Shown here in pieces: positions 1 through 7,349 of a DNA stretch of 12,962 bases. The stretch's first letter is position 1; every line of letters starts with the position of its first letter. Source of the stretch: B2-G16 sp964528085 (GTDB lineage Bacteria > Bipolaricaulota > Bipolaricaulia > UBA7950 > UBA9294); contig CAZGRE010000038.1 in the NCBI GenBank assembly GCA_964528085.1, positions 1 to 12,962 on the forward strand, written 5' to 3'. The position numbers were made by a program, and so were the translations under genes. The notes beneath the pieces were generated by a model, which was given only the letters and a program-made list of their open reading frames with translations, searched no databases and had not been told where the DNA came from.

Positions 1-71
1 TCATTCTCATTTTCGTTTCGCGTGGGACGCTACAGAAGCGGATGGGCGCTCCCGCCGCCCTCGCCTTGCCA

Positions 72-77
72 TATACT
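72..77 (+). promoter_or_regulatory. Possible -10 element upstream of the BMP gene
   Basis: TATACT matches the TATAAT consensus at five of six positions and lies about 100 bases before the ATG at 177. No good -35 hexamer sits 16-18 bases upstream, so the call rests on the -10 alone. The predicted leader (from about 84) is purine-rich and contains the orphan SD-like sequence at 99-111. Confidence 0.3.
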
Positions 78-98
78 AGGGGTGAGGAGTGAGAGAGG

Positions 99-111
99 AA
101 AGGAGGTGATC
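99..111 (+). other. Orphan, full-length anti-SD complement in the leader
   Basis: AAAGGAGGTGATC is the exact complement of the conserved 3' tail of bacterial 16S rRNA (GATCACCTCCTTT). No ATG, GTG or TTG lies at a usable distance after it, and the coding start at 177 has its own SD (AAGGAGGGG, 165-173). It could be a ribosome standby site or part of a leader structure, or it could be chance in a purine-rich stretch. Confidence 0.4.
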
Positions 112-176
112 GCAGGGGTCTGACGCGGCTGAGGGAGCATTCGAAAGGCTTGTGCAAAAAAAACAAGGAGGGGAGC

Positions 177-1361
177 ATGCAAAAGAGGATCTTCTTGATC
201 GCCCTGTTGGCGATTGGATTGGTCGCAGGAGTAGTCGCCATCGCGACCGCCGATGAGTACGTACCTGGCACCCCGATGAAGGTGGGGTTCGTATATGTCG
301 GACCGATCGGCGACTATGGTTGGACTTACGCCCATAACGACGCCCGGGAGATCGTGGTGGATAAGTTTCCATGGCTGACCACGGTGTACGTGGAGAGCGT
401 CAGGGAAGGTGAAGCCGGTCCTGTCATCGACAGGTTGATAAACGATGAGCACTGCAACGTCATCTTCACCACGAGCTTCGGGTTTATCGATGACACCTAC
501 AACGCTGCGGCGAAGTACCCGGACGTGATCTTCGCCCACTGCTCCGGGTTCAAGCGCGCCCCGAACATGGCGACCTACATGGCCGACTTCTATCAGGTCT
601 ACTATCTGAACGGGCTGTTAGCCGGCGCCCTCACCAAGACAAACAAGATCGGATACGTCGGTGCCCTTCCGATTCCGGAGCTGAAGCGGCACATCAACGC
701 GTTCACGATCGGCATTCGTGAGGTCAACCCCGATGCCGAGGTCCACGTCCGCTGGATCAACGAGTGGTTCAACCCGGCGGCGGCCAAGGAGGCGACCGAG
801 GCCTTGATTGCCGAGGGGTGCGACGCGTTCGCGTTCACCGAGGATTCGCCGACCGTCGTTCAGGTTGCGGCGGAGAACGGCCTGATCAGCTTTGCACACT
901 ACGGCTCGCAGATGTACACCTTCGCTCCGGATTATGTCGTGTCTGGACAGCGCGTACACTGGGAGAAGATTTACGAGGACTTCCTTCAGAAGGTCTACGA
1001 CGGGACCTACACGGCCCATAATCTGCAGAATATAGACTACTGGTGGCTCCTTACGCAGGGGGCCGTGGCGGTCGAGGGGAAACCCGATACGCCCATAAAC
1101 CCCTTGTACGTGGACCAGCTCAAGAGCTACATGGTCGATCACCCGGAATTCGGCGAGATCTCAGCATACGATCTCTTCATGACGCGCTTCCAACAGCTGA
1201 CCGATCCCGGTGTTACATTCGATCCATTCGAGGGCCCGGTATACGACCGGAAGGGGAACCTGCAGGTCCCCGAAGGGATGTGGCTGTCGGTCGACTCGCT
1301 TATCAACATAAACTGGGCGGTCGACGGGGTCGTCGGCCCATGGCCGGGTGAACCGGAGTAG
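177..1361 (+). CDS. BMP-family (PnrA-like) ABC transporter substrate-binding protein
   Basis: This is a secreted solute-binding protein of the basic membrane protein family, whose characterised members (such as Treponema PnrA) bind purine nucleosides for ABC import. The ATG at 177 is chosen because AAGGAGGGG ends three bases before it; an in-frame TTG at 150 has no SD. The 394-residue product starts with a signal peptide (basic MQKR, then a hydrophobic stretch to about residue 22, probable cleavage at ATA-DEY). There is no lipobox cysteine, unlike the many BMP proteins that are lipoproteins. Family landmarks are KVGFVYVGPIGDYGW near the mature N-terminus, TKTNKIGYVGALPIPE followed by INAFTIGIREVNPDA in the middle, EDSPTVVQ, and a C-terminal DRKGNLQVPEGMWLS block ending in WAVDGVVG. 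No ATPase or permease gene is in the window. Family call firm; ligand inferred from the xanthine-dehydrogenase operon next door. Confidence 0.93.
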   Translation: MQKRIFLIALLAIGLVAGVVAIATADEYVPGTPMKVGFVYVGPIGDYGWTYAHNDAREIVVDKFPWLTTVYVESVREGEAGPVIDRLINDEHCNVIFTTSFGFIDDTYNAAAKYPDVIFAHCSGFKRAPNMATYMADFYQVYYLNGLLAGALTKTNKIGYVGALPIPELKRHINAFTIGIREVNPDAEVHVRWINEWFNPAAAKEATEALIAEGCDAFAFTEDSPTVVQVAAENGLISFAHYGSQMYTFAPDYVVSGQRVHWEKIYEDFLQKVYDGTYTAHNLQNIDYWWLLTQGAVAVEGKPDTPINPLYVDQLKSYMVDHPEFGEISAYDLFMTRFQQLTDPGVTFDPFEGPVYDRKGNLQVPEGMWLSVDSLININWAVDGVVGPWPGEPE

Positions 1362-1381
1362 GGACCCTGATTTATCGCGAT

Positions 1382-1416
1382 GGGGTGGCCGCTGAAGCGG
1401 CCGCCCCTTCTTTTGT
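1382..1416 (+). terminator. Intrinsic terminator after the BMP gene
   Basis: An 11-base stem, GGGGTGGCCGC (1382-1392) with GCGGCCGCCCC (1397-1407), closes over the tetraloop TGAA with only a T-G wobble. It is followed by the T-rich tail TTCTTTTGT. It separates the BMP transcript from the downstream hydroxylase operon. Confidence 0.9.
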
Positions 1417-1420
1417 CTCG

Positions 1421-1449
1421 TTGTATCCCCGGCCGGGCGCCGGCATAAT
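1421..1449 (+). promoter_or_regulatory. Promoter of the molybdenum hydroxylase operon
   Basis: TTGTAT (1421-1426) and CATAAT (1444-1449, five of six consensus bases) are separated by exactly 17 bases. The predicted start is near 1456, giving a short leader of about 17 bases that contains the SD. A small GC-rich inverted repeat (GCCGG-GCG-CCGGC, 1432-1444) fills the spacer between the two hexamers and could affect polymerase or regulator binding. Confidence 0.55.
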
Positions 1450-1472
1450 CGGTTTACGGGAAAGGAGAGAGC

Positions 1473-2327
1473 GTGTCATTCGACGGCGTGGAGGAGCTGA
1501 CCCATCCGACGAGCATCGCTGAGGCGTGGGCTCAGAAACAGGAAGGAGGGGATGCCGCTCGGTTCATCGGGGGTGGGATCGATATCGCGGTATTCGCCCC
1601 CCCGTCGGTCAGGAGGCTGATCGACCTGGCCGGCCTTGACATCTCTTACGTCCGCGAAGAGGGCGGGGTCAGGATCGGCGCGACAGCGACGATGACCGAG
1701 GTCGCCGAATCCCCGGTCGTGCGTGACTACCTCGGAGGATTCCTTCCGACTGTCCTCCATCGTGTCGCATCCCCCTTGCAACGGAATCTGGCGACGTTCG
1801 GCGGGACAATCGGAAGCGCGCATCCCTGGTCGGACGTCATCCCCGTCCTCCTCGTCCTCGATGCCGAGCTCGCCGTCTACGCCGGTGAGGAGAGGGTCCT
1901 ATCCCTCGTCGACTACCTCAAGGAGCGGGGGGAGGGATTCCGCCCGCTCATCACCGAGATCCGTCTTCCGCTGATCGCTGAGAGGGGCGCCGCCGGGTTC
2001 GAGAAGTTCTCCCGTACCCGGTTCGATATCGCTACGTTGAACTGCGCCTGTTTCGTAAGTTTGAAGGATGAAAGATGCGAGACGGTCCGGATCGCGATCG
2101 GGGGACGGCCGGGGATTGCGACGAGGCTGTACGACGTCGAGGGGGAGCTTACCGGTGAGGAGCTGACCGATCAGGCGATCGAGGATCTCGCCGCTCTCGC
2201 CGCCGAGAGGGTCGAGGTCGGTGACGATCGGCGGGCGAGCGGTGGGTATCGCCGGACGCTGGCAAAGGTCGGGGTCAAGAGGTGCCTTGAGCGGATCGTC
2301 GAAGGGTTGGAGGGAGAGAGCCGATGA
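1473..2327 (+). CDS. FAD-binding subunit of a xanthine-dehydrogenase-type molybdenum hydroxylase
   Basis: Medium (FAD) subunit of a three-part molybdenum hydroxylase (CoxM/XdhB type). It takes electrons from the [2Fe-2S] subunit and passes them to NAD+ or another acceptor. The start is GTG, with AAAGGAGA five bases before it. The 284 residues, the usual length, contain the FAD motif FIGGGIDI (31-38), the second nucleotide-binding stretch NLATFGGTIGSAHPWSD (105-121; the usual GGN is GGT here), and the C-terminal CO_deh_flav_C-type part with FEKFSRTRFDIATLN. The gene is first in its operon; its TGA overlaps the next ATG in an ATGA junction, a sign of translational coupling. The subunit class is firm. 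It does not show the substrate. Confidence 0.93.
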   Translation: MSFDGVEELTHPTSIAEAWAQKQEGGDAARFIGGGIDIAVFAPPSVRRLIDLAGLDISYVREEGGVRIGATATMTEVAESPVVRDYLGGFLPTVLHRVASPLQRNLATFGGTIGSAHPWSDVIPVLLVLDAELAVYAGEERVLSLVDYLKERGEGFRPLITEIRLPLIAERGAAGFEKFSRTRFDIATLNCACFVSLKDERCETVRIAIGGRPGIATRLYDVEGELTGEELTDQAIEDLAALAAERVEVGDDRRASGGYRRTLAKVGVKRCLERIVEGLEGESR

Positions 2328-2797
2328 GGATATCGATTCTGATCAACGGGGAAAAACGCGCCTTTGAGGCCGAGCCAAGCGATACCCTCCTCACCCTCCT
2401 CCGCCGGGAGGGGTACGTGGGGGTAAAGAAGGGGTGCGAGACCGGTGACTGCGGGGCGTGCGCCGTCCTCCTCGACGGCCGCGCGGTCAACTCCTGCCTC
2501 GTCCTCGCCGCCAAGGTCGACGGGCATGAGGTCACCACGGTCGAGGGGTTGGAGAGAAACGGTAAGCTCACCGCCCTCCAGGAGGCGTTCCTCGACGCCG
2601 GGGCGGTCCAGTGCGGCTACTGCACCCCGGGGATGCTGATCGCGGCGACCGACCTTTTAAGCCACAACCCCGATCCGAGCGAGGAGGAGATCAGGGAGGC
2701 GATCTCCGGGAACCTCTGCCGGTGCACCGGCTACGTCAAGCAGGTCGAGGGGATCAAGCTCGCCGTGAAGCGATTGAAGGGAGGCGAGGATGGCTAG
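2324..2797 (+). CDS. [2Fe-2S] subunit of a xanthine-dehydrogenase-type molybdenum hydroxylase
   Basis: Small iron-sulfur subunit (CoxS/XdhC type, 157 residues, normal size) that carries electrons from the molybdenum centre to FAD through two [2Fe-2S] clusters. The N-terminal plant-ferredoxin-like domain binds one cluster with C38, C43, C46 and C58 (GCETGDCGACAV, then C58). The C-terminal helical domain binds the second with C97, C100, C132 and C134 (QCGYCTPGM and NLCRCTGY). All eight ligands are present, so the protein looks intact. It overlaps the FAD subunit by four bases and the large subunit by eight, so the three are almost certainly translated together. Confidence 0.96.
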   Translation: MRISILINGEKRAFEAEPSDTLLTLLRREGYVGVKKGCETGDCGACAVLLDGRAVNSCLVLAAKVDGHEVTTVEGLERNGKLTALQEAFLDAGAVQCGYCTPGMLIAATDLLSHNPDPSEEEIREAISGNLCRCTGYVKQVEGIKLAVKRLKGGEDG

Positions 2798-5114
2798 TCA
2801 GAAGGAGTTCAGCGTCGTCCGCCGCGACGAGCGGAAGGTGGACGGGGTCCCGCTCGTCACCGGAAGGCCGAAGTTCGTCGCCGACGTCGACCTCCCCGAC
2901 ACCCTGTACGTCAAGATCCTGAGGAGCCCCTACGCCCACGCCAGGATCGTTCGAATCGATACCTCTAAGGCCGAGGCGATCCCTGGGGTAGCGATCGTCC
3001 TCACCCATGAGAACACCCCGAGCCGGCGGTTCACCACCGCCGGCCAGGGGTATCCCGAGCCGTCCCCGTACGACACGCGGATGTTCGACACCAAGGTTCG
3101 GTTCGTCGGGGACCGGGTCGCCGCCGTCGCCGCCGAGACGCGGAGGATCGCCGAGGAGGCGGTGAAGGCGATAAGGGTCGAATACGAGGAGCTCCCCGCC
3201 GTCTTCTCGATCGACGAGGCCCTCGCACCGGGCGCTCCGGTGATCCACGACGAGGACGATTCGACCGGGATCTACGATCCGGCCCGCAACATCGTAGCCG
3301 ACGTCGATATCGACGTCGGGGACGTCGAAGCGGGGTTCGCCGAATCGGACGTGATCGTGGAGACCGTCTGCGAGCTCCAGTACGCGCAGCATACACCGAT
3401 CGAGCCGCACGTCGTCCTAAGCTACCTCGACTCCGACGGGAGGCTCGTCATCCGCACATCGACCCAGGTCCCGTTTCACGTCCGGCGGATCGTCGCCTAC
3501 GCCCTCGACTACCCGCTCCATAAGATCCGGGTGATCAAGCCCAGGATCGGAGGGGGGTTCGGGACGAAGCAGGAGATCCTCCTCGAGGACCTCGCCGCCC
3601 TCGTCGCCCTGAGGACGAAGCGGCCGGCCCTGATCGAGCTCTCTCGCCCGGAGGAGTTCGTCTCCTCCCGGACGCGCCACCCGATGCGCGTCCGCGTGAA
3701 ACTGGGAGCTAGATCGGATGGAATCTTGAACGCGATGGAGATGGAGGCGATCTCGAACACCGGCGCGTACGGATCGCACGGCCTGACCGTCCTCTCCAAC
3801 ACCGGGAGCAAGACCCTCCCCCTGTACAACAAGGCGAAGAACGTCCACTTCTACGGGAAGGCCGTCTACACCAACCTCCCTGTCGCCGGGGCCTACCGCG
3901 GCTACGGGGCGACGCAGGGGTACTTCCCGCTCGAGACGGCGATGGACGAGCTCGCGGAAAAACTCGGGATCGACCCGATCGAGCTTAGAAGGCGCAACCA
4001 CATCCGGAGCGGCGAGACCTCCCCGATATTCGTGAAGCTCGGCGAGGGTCGGGAAGGGGTCGAGCAGATCATCAGAAGCTGCGAACTTGAGAAATGCATC
4101 GAGGTCGGGATGGCCCGGATCGGCTGGAACGACCGGCGGGGAAAGCGGATCAGGGAGGGCTCGTGGGTGCACGGGCTCGGGATGTCGGTTCACATGCAGG
4201 GCTCGGGGATCGCCCAGATCGACATGGGGGCGGCGACGATCAAGATGAACGAGGACGGGTCGTTCAACCTCCTCGTCGGGGCAACCGACCTCGGGACGGG
4301 ATCGGACACGATCCTCAGCCAGATCGCGGCCGAGGTCCTCGGCGTGCCCTTGGAGAAGATGATCGTCTACTCCTCGGACACCGACATGACCCCGTTCGAC
4401 GTCGGGGCGTACGCATCGTCGACGACCTACGTCTCCGGGATGGCGGTGAAGCGGGCGGCGGAGAGGGTGAAGGGACAGATCCTCGATGTCGCCTCCCGGA
4501 TCCTCGAGGCCGACCCGGAGGGGCTCGTCCTTGCCGGAGAGCGCGTCACCGGACCGGAGGGGAGGAGCGTGACCCTCTCCGAGGTCTGCCACCACGCGAT
4601 GTATCAGTCGCAGCAGTTTCAGATCGGTGCGACCGCGTCGTTCGTCCCGGATGAGTCACCCCCTCCGTTCATGGCGAGCTTCGCCGAGGTGGCAGTCGAC
4701 ATCGAGACCGGGTTCGTCAAGGTCCTGAGGTACGTAGCCGCCGTCGACTGCGGGACCCCGATCAATCCGAAGATGGCTGAAGGGCAGGTCGAAGGGGCGA
4801 TCGCCAACGGGATCGGGTACGCCCTCACCGAGGAGATGCTGTTCAGCTCGCGCGGGAGGGTGAGGAACCCGAATCTGTTCGACTACAAGATCCCGGGGTC
4901 CCTCGACATGCCGGATCTCGAGGTGATCCTCGTCGATTCCTACGAGCCGACCGGCCCGCTCGGGGCGAAGTCGGTCGGGGAGATCGCGATCAACGCTCCG
5001 ATCCCGACGATCGCCAACGCGATCTACGATGCGGTCGGCGTGAGGCTGAGGAGGACCCCGTTCACCCCGGAGCAGGTCCTCGCCGCGATCGGGCGGATCC
5101 CGACCCCGGCCTGA
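2790..5114 (+). CDS. Molybdenum-cofactor subunit, XdhA-like purine/N-heterocycle hydroxylase
   Basis: Large catalytic subunit (774 residues) of the molybdenum hydroxylase, predicted cytoplasmic. SD GGGAGG lies six bases before the ATG. Residues about 15-140 form the a/b hammerhead domain (VRFVGDRVAAVAAE at 103-116) and the rest the molybdopterin-binding domains: HTPIEPH (201-207), GGGFGTKQE (254-262), GAYRGYGATQG (367-377), DLGTGSDT, and GAKSVGE with the likely catalytic base E731. R370 aligns with the substrate-binding Arg880 of bovine xanthine dehydrogenase, while Q261 falls where bovine Glu802 is. Stretches such as DTDMTPFDVGAYAS and VRNPNLFDYKIP recall E. coli XdhA. It lacks the AYxCSFR loop of form I CO dehydrogenase, so a CO role is unlikely. 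A hydroxylase of xanthine, hypoxanthine or a related heterocycle is my best reading. No XdhC/MocA-type maturation gene is visible. Confidence 0.9.
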   Translation: MASQKEFSVVRRDERKVDGVPLVTGRPKFVADVDLPDTLYVKILRSPYAHARIVRIDTSKAEAIPGVAIVLTHENTPSRRFTTAGQGYPEPSPYDTRMFDTKVRFVGDRVAAVAAETRRIAEEAVKAIRVEYEELPAVFSIDEALAPGAPVIHDEDDSTGIYDPARNIVADVDIDVGDVEAGFAESDVIVETVCELQYAQHTPIEPHVVLSYLDSDGRLVIRTSTQVPFHVRRIVAYALDYPLHKIRVIKPRIGGGFGTKQEILLEDLAALVALRTKRPALIELSRPEEFVSSRTRHPMRVRVKLGARSDGILNAMEMEAISNTGAYGSHGLTVLSNTGSKTLPLYNKAKNVHFYGKAVYTNLPVAGAYRGYGATQGYFPLETAMDELAEKLGIDPIELRRRNHIRSGETSPIFVKLGEGREGVEQIIRSCELEKCIEVGMARIGWNDRRGKRIREGSWVHGLGMSVHMQGSGIAQIDMGAATIKMNEDGSFNLLVGATDLGTGSDTILSQIAAEVLGVPLEKMIVYSSDTDMTPFDVGAYASSTTYVSGMAVKRAAERVKGQILDVASRILEADPEGLVLAGERVTGPEGRSVTLSEVCHHAMYQSQQFQIGATASFVPDESPPPFMASFAEVAVDIETGFVKVLRYVAAVDCGTPINPKMAEGQVEGAIANGIGYALTEEMLFSSRGRVRNPNLFDYKIPGSLDMPDLEVILVDSYEPTGPLGAKSVGEIAINAPIPTIANAIYDAVGVRLRRTPFTPEQVLAAIGRIPTPA

Positions 5115-5131
5115 ACCGAGAAAGGAGATCG

Positions 5132-5770
5132 ATGAAGGTCCTAATCGTTTTAAGCAGCCCGAATCAAGCCGGCCTCACCGCAGCATGCGCCGAGGCCGCC
5201 AGACAGGGGGTCGTCGACGGACGGAGCCCGGCCCGGGTGATCAACCTGAACGACTACAACATCGAGCGCTGCGCCGTCTGCGAGGACGGGTGGGGTACGT
5301 GCCAGACCGAGCATCGCTGCTCGTTGGAGGACGATTTCGGCAAGCTGCAGGAGATGTTCGCCCAGGCGGAGGCCTACGTCTGGATCACCCCGGTCTACTT
5401 CGGGGAGCCGAGCGAGCCGATGAAGGCGTTCTTCGACCGGCTCCGCCGCTGCGAAACGACGCGGACGAAGGGCGAATCCCTCCTCTCAGGGAAACCGACG
5501 GTCTGCGTCGCAGCCGCCGGGGGGTCGGGGAGGGGAGCGGTCGTCTGCCTCGCCGAGATGGAGAGATGGGTCGCTCAGCTCGAGGCGGAACCGTTCGACT
5601 ACATCCCGGTCACCCAGAAGACGCGGGAGTATCAACTCGAGACGATCCACGACGCCCTCGCGTCAATGTGCGCGGAGGCGAAGGAAGAGAGGAAGCAGGA
5701 GCTCCCCCTCTCCGCCCGCCGCCGGAGATCTCCACGCCGCCGGTTCAGACGGCCGCAGAAGAAGGGCTGA
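5132..5770 (+). CDS. Flavodoxin-fold NAD(P)H-dependent oxidoreductase in the hydroxylase operon
   Basis: A 212-residue protein of the flavodoxin-like / NADPH-dependent FMN reductase superfamily. SD AAAGGAG ends four bases before the ATG, and only 17 bases separate it from the hydroxylase large subunit, so it is very likely the fourth gene of that operon. The FMN phosphate loop is SSPNQAGLT (8-16), and TPVYFGEPSEPMKAFFDRL (86-104) is the typical flavin-contacting strand and helix. Four cysteines, C47, C50, C57 and C63, sit in a CX2CX6CX5C arrangement around GWGTC; this resembles the cysteine-rich insert of iron-sulfur flavoproteins but with different spacing. The last 20 residues are arginine- and lysine-rich (RRRRSPRRRFRRPQKKG) and look disordered. 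A role as electron acceptor or partner of the hydroxylase is inferred from position only. Confidence 0.8.
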   Translation: MKVLIVLSSPNQAGLTAACAEAARQGVVDGRSPARVINLNDYNIERCAVCEDGWGTCQTEHRCSLEDDFGKLQEMFAQAEAYVWITPVYFGEPSEPMKAFFDRLRRCETTRTKGESLLSGKPTVCVAAAGGSGRGAVVCLAEMERWVAQLEAEPFDYIPVTQKTREYQLETIHDALASMCAEAKEERKQELPLSARRRRSPRRRFRRPQKKG

Positions 5771-5777
5771 TCCGTCC

Positions 5778-7268
5778 CTATAGCCGGTAGATGTCGCTGT
5801 ACTTCTCCTTGACGTAGGTGACGAAGTACGACGGGTCCAATCCCTCTCCGGTGATCCTCTCGATCAGCTCGTTCGGCTCGTATATCCCGCCGAGGCGGTG
5901 GACGTTCTCCCTGAGCCACGCGAGGAGGGGTTCGAAGTCGCCGGAGGCGATCCGCTCGTCGAGGTCGGCGATCTCCGAGCGGAGCTTGGCGAATATCTGA
6001 GCGGCGTAGAGGTTCCCGAGCATGTACGACGGGAAGTAGCCGAACGCCCCCATCGACCAATGGACGTCCTGGAGGACGCCGCAGGCGTCGTCCAGGGGTG
6101 TGATCCCGAGGTAGCGCTCCATCGCGTCGTTCCATAGGGCGGGGAGGTCGCCCGCCGGGATCGATCCGTCGATCAGCCCGGTTTCGAGCTCGAACCGGAG
6201 CATGATGTGGAGGTTATAGGTCACCTCATCGGCCTCGACGCGGATCAGCGATGGCTTGACGATGTTCGCCGACCGGTATAGCTCCTCCGGATCGACCTTC
6301 CCGAACTTCGGGAAGTACTCGGCGAGGATCGGCTGGAAGAACCTCCAGAACGGCTGGCTCCTTCCGATCTGGTTTTCGATCATCCGCGACTGCGATTCGT
6401 GGATCCCGTGCGACGCCCCGTCGGCGAGGAGGAGGTAGTAAAGATTCTCTCCCATCCCCTGGTTGTACAGGGCGTGCCCCCCCTCGTGCAGGGCGGCGAA
6501 CAGCCCGGAGAGGGGGGCGTCCTCGAGGTAGCGGTTCGTCACCCGGACATCCCCCGGCCCGATCGTCGTGGTGAACGGATGAGCGACGTCATCGAGTCCG
6601 CCGGCGTCGAAGTCGTACCCGATGATCTCGAGGGCCCGCCGGGCCAGTCTCCGCTGCGTGGCGATATCGAACCTCCCCTCCCACGGGTCGGTCGACGGGG
6701 CCTCTCCCTCGTCGATCAACCGCTTGAGGAACGGGACGAGCTCGCTTTGCAGCGGGGCGATGATCTCCCGGAGCCGGGAGCTCGTCATCCCCGGTTCGAA
6801 CTCCTCGAGGAGGGCGTCGTACGGCTCCTTTTCATACCCGTAGTATTCGGTCAGGCGGCGGGCATAATCGACCATCTTCTCAAGATGGGGCCTGAACACG
6901 GAGAAGTCCGATCTCTCCCTCGCCTGGACCCACGCCGACTGCGCCTGCGAGCGGGCGATCGCCATCTCCTCTACCAGGGCGGGCGGGATCGCCTTATGTC
7001 GCCGGTAGTCCTTCCCGACGCGATGAACGCTGGCGCGCTCCTCCAGGGAGAGGCCGTCCTCCTTCTCGAGCCGGTCGATGTACTCCCCCATCTCGTCGCT
7101 GACGAAGAGCTCGAACGCCATCTTCGACAGCTTCCCAGCGACCTGGGCGCGGGCCGATGCCCCCTTCTTCGGCATGTGGGTGTGCTGGTCCCAGCCGAGG
7201 AGGGCCTGGGCGGAGTGGAGCTTTGCAATCTCAGCGAGATGGGCCTTGTAAGCTGCGAGTGTATCCAA
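5778..7268 (-). CDS. M32 (Taq/Pfu-type) metallocarboxypeptidase
   Basis: Zinc carboxypeptidase of family M32, which removes C-terminal residues from peptides; predicted cytoplasmic, with no signal peptide. The 496-residue length is typical. The zinc motif HEGGH is at 261-265 (in ALHEGGHALYNQG), and the family-specific GIHESQSR (288-295) supplies the third ligand, E291. Other landmarks are LLGWDQHTHMP near the N-terminus and NLYAAQIF in the C-terminal third. The start is a TTG: AAGGAGG lies seven bases before it, and no ATG or GTG competes. The gene follows the thioredoxin gene on the same strand with an 81-base gap that holds a possible promoter of its own. Its stop is seven bases from the stop of the convergent flavoprotein gene. 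Confidence 0.95.
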   Translation of the reverse strand: MDTLAAYKAHLAEIAKLHSAQALLGWDQHTHMPKKGASARAQVAGKLSKMAFELFVSDEMGEYIDRLEKEDGLSLEERASVHRVGKDYRRHKAIPPALVEEMAIARSQAQSAWVQARERSDFSVFRPHLEKMVDYARRLTEYYGYEKEPYDALLEEFEPGMTSSRLREIIAPLQSELVPFLKRLIDEGEAPSTDPWEGRFDIATQRRLARRALEIIGYDFDAGGLDDVAHPFTTTIGPGDVRVTNRYLEDAPLSGLFAALHEGGHALYNQGMGENLYYLLLADGASHGIHESQSRMIENQIGRSQPFWRFFQPILAEYFPKFGKVDPEELYRSANIVKPSLIRVEADEVTYNLHIMLRFELETGLIDGSIPAGDLPALWNDAMERYLGITPLDDACGVLQDVHWSMGAFGYFPSYMLGNLYAAQIFAKLRSEIADLDERIASGDFEPLLAWLRENVHRLGGIYEPNELIERITGEGLDPSYFVTYVKEKYSDIYRL

Positions 7269-7286
7269 AACGGTTCCTCCTTCCTC

Positions 7287-7300
7287 GCGCCGATCGGCGC
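7287..7300. repeat. Perfect 14-base palindrome in the leader of the M32 gene
   Basis: GCGCCGATCGGCGC is a perfect palindrome 18 bases before the TTG start, just upstream of the SD. It lies at about +12 to +25 of the transcript expected from the promoter at 7318-7346. It could be an operator or a small RNA hairpin limiting access to the SD. The core CGATCG is a common word in this GC-rich genome, so part of the match may be compositional. Confidence 0.4.
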
Positions 7301-7317
7301 AGGACGTTTCAGCCGGG

Positions 7318-7346
7318 AGTATACCGAGGGCTTAGGGATATCTCGA
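7318..7346 (-). promoter_or_regulatory. Possible promoter of the M32 carboxypeptidase gene
   Basis: On the minus strand, TCGAGA (7346-7341, four of six) and TATACT (7323-7318, five of six) are spaced by 17 bases. The -35 would fall at the edge of the end of the thioredoxin coding region (stop at 7350). It would allow the peptidase to be transcribed apart from the thioredoxin gene. Confidence 0.4.
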
Positions 7347-7349
7347 CGG

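Noticed and set aside
99..119. Fragment of a 16S rRNA gene on the minus strand
   Set aside because: Only the 13 bases complementary to the anti-SD tail match; the sequence on both sides departs from the conserved 16S end.
150..176. TTG at 150 as start of the BMP gene
   Set aside because: It would put MCKKNKEGS before the signal peptide and has no SD; the ATG at 177 has an excellent one.
3417..4595. A 392-codon minus-strand open frame inside the large hydroxylase subunit
   Set aside because: It lies wholly within a full-length, motif-complete gene on the plus strand and reads as a proline-, arginine- and aspartate-rich shadow.
1473..5114. Aerobic CO dehydrogenase (coxMSL)
   Set aside because: The subunit order is similar, but the large subunit has AYRGYG in place of the AYxCSFR loop that form I CO dehydrogenases need.
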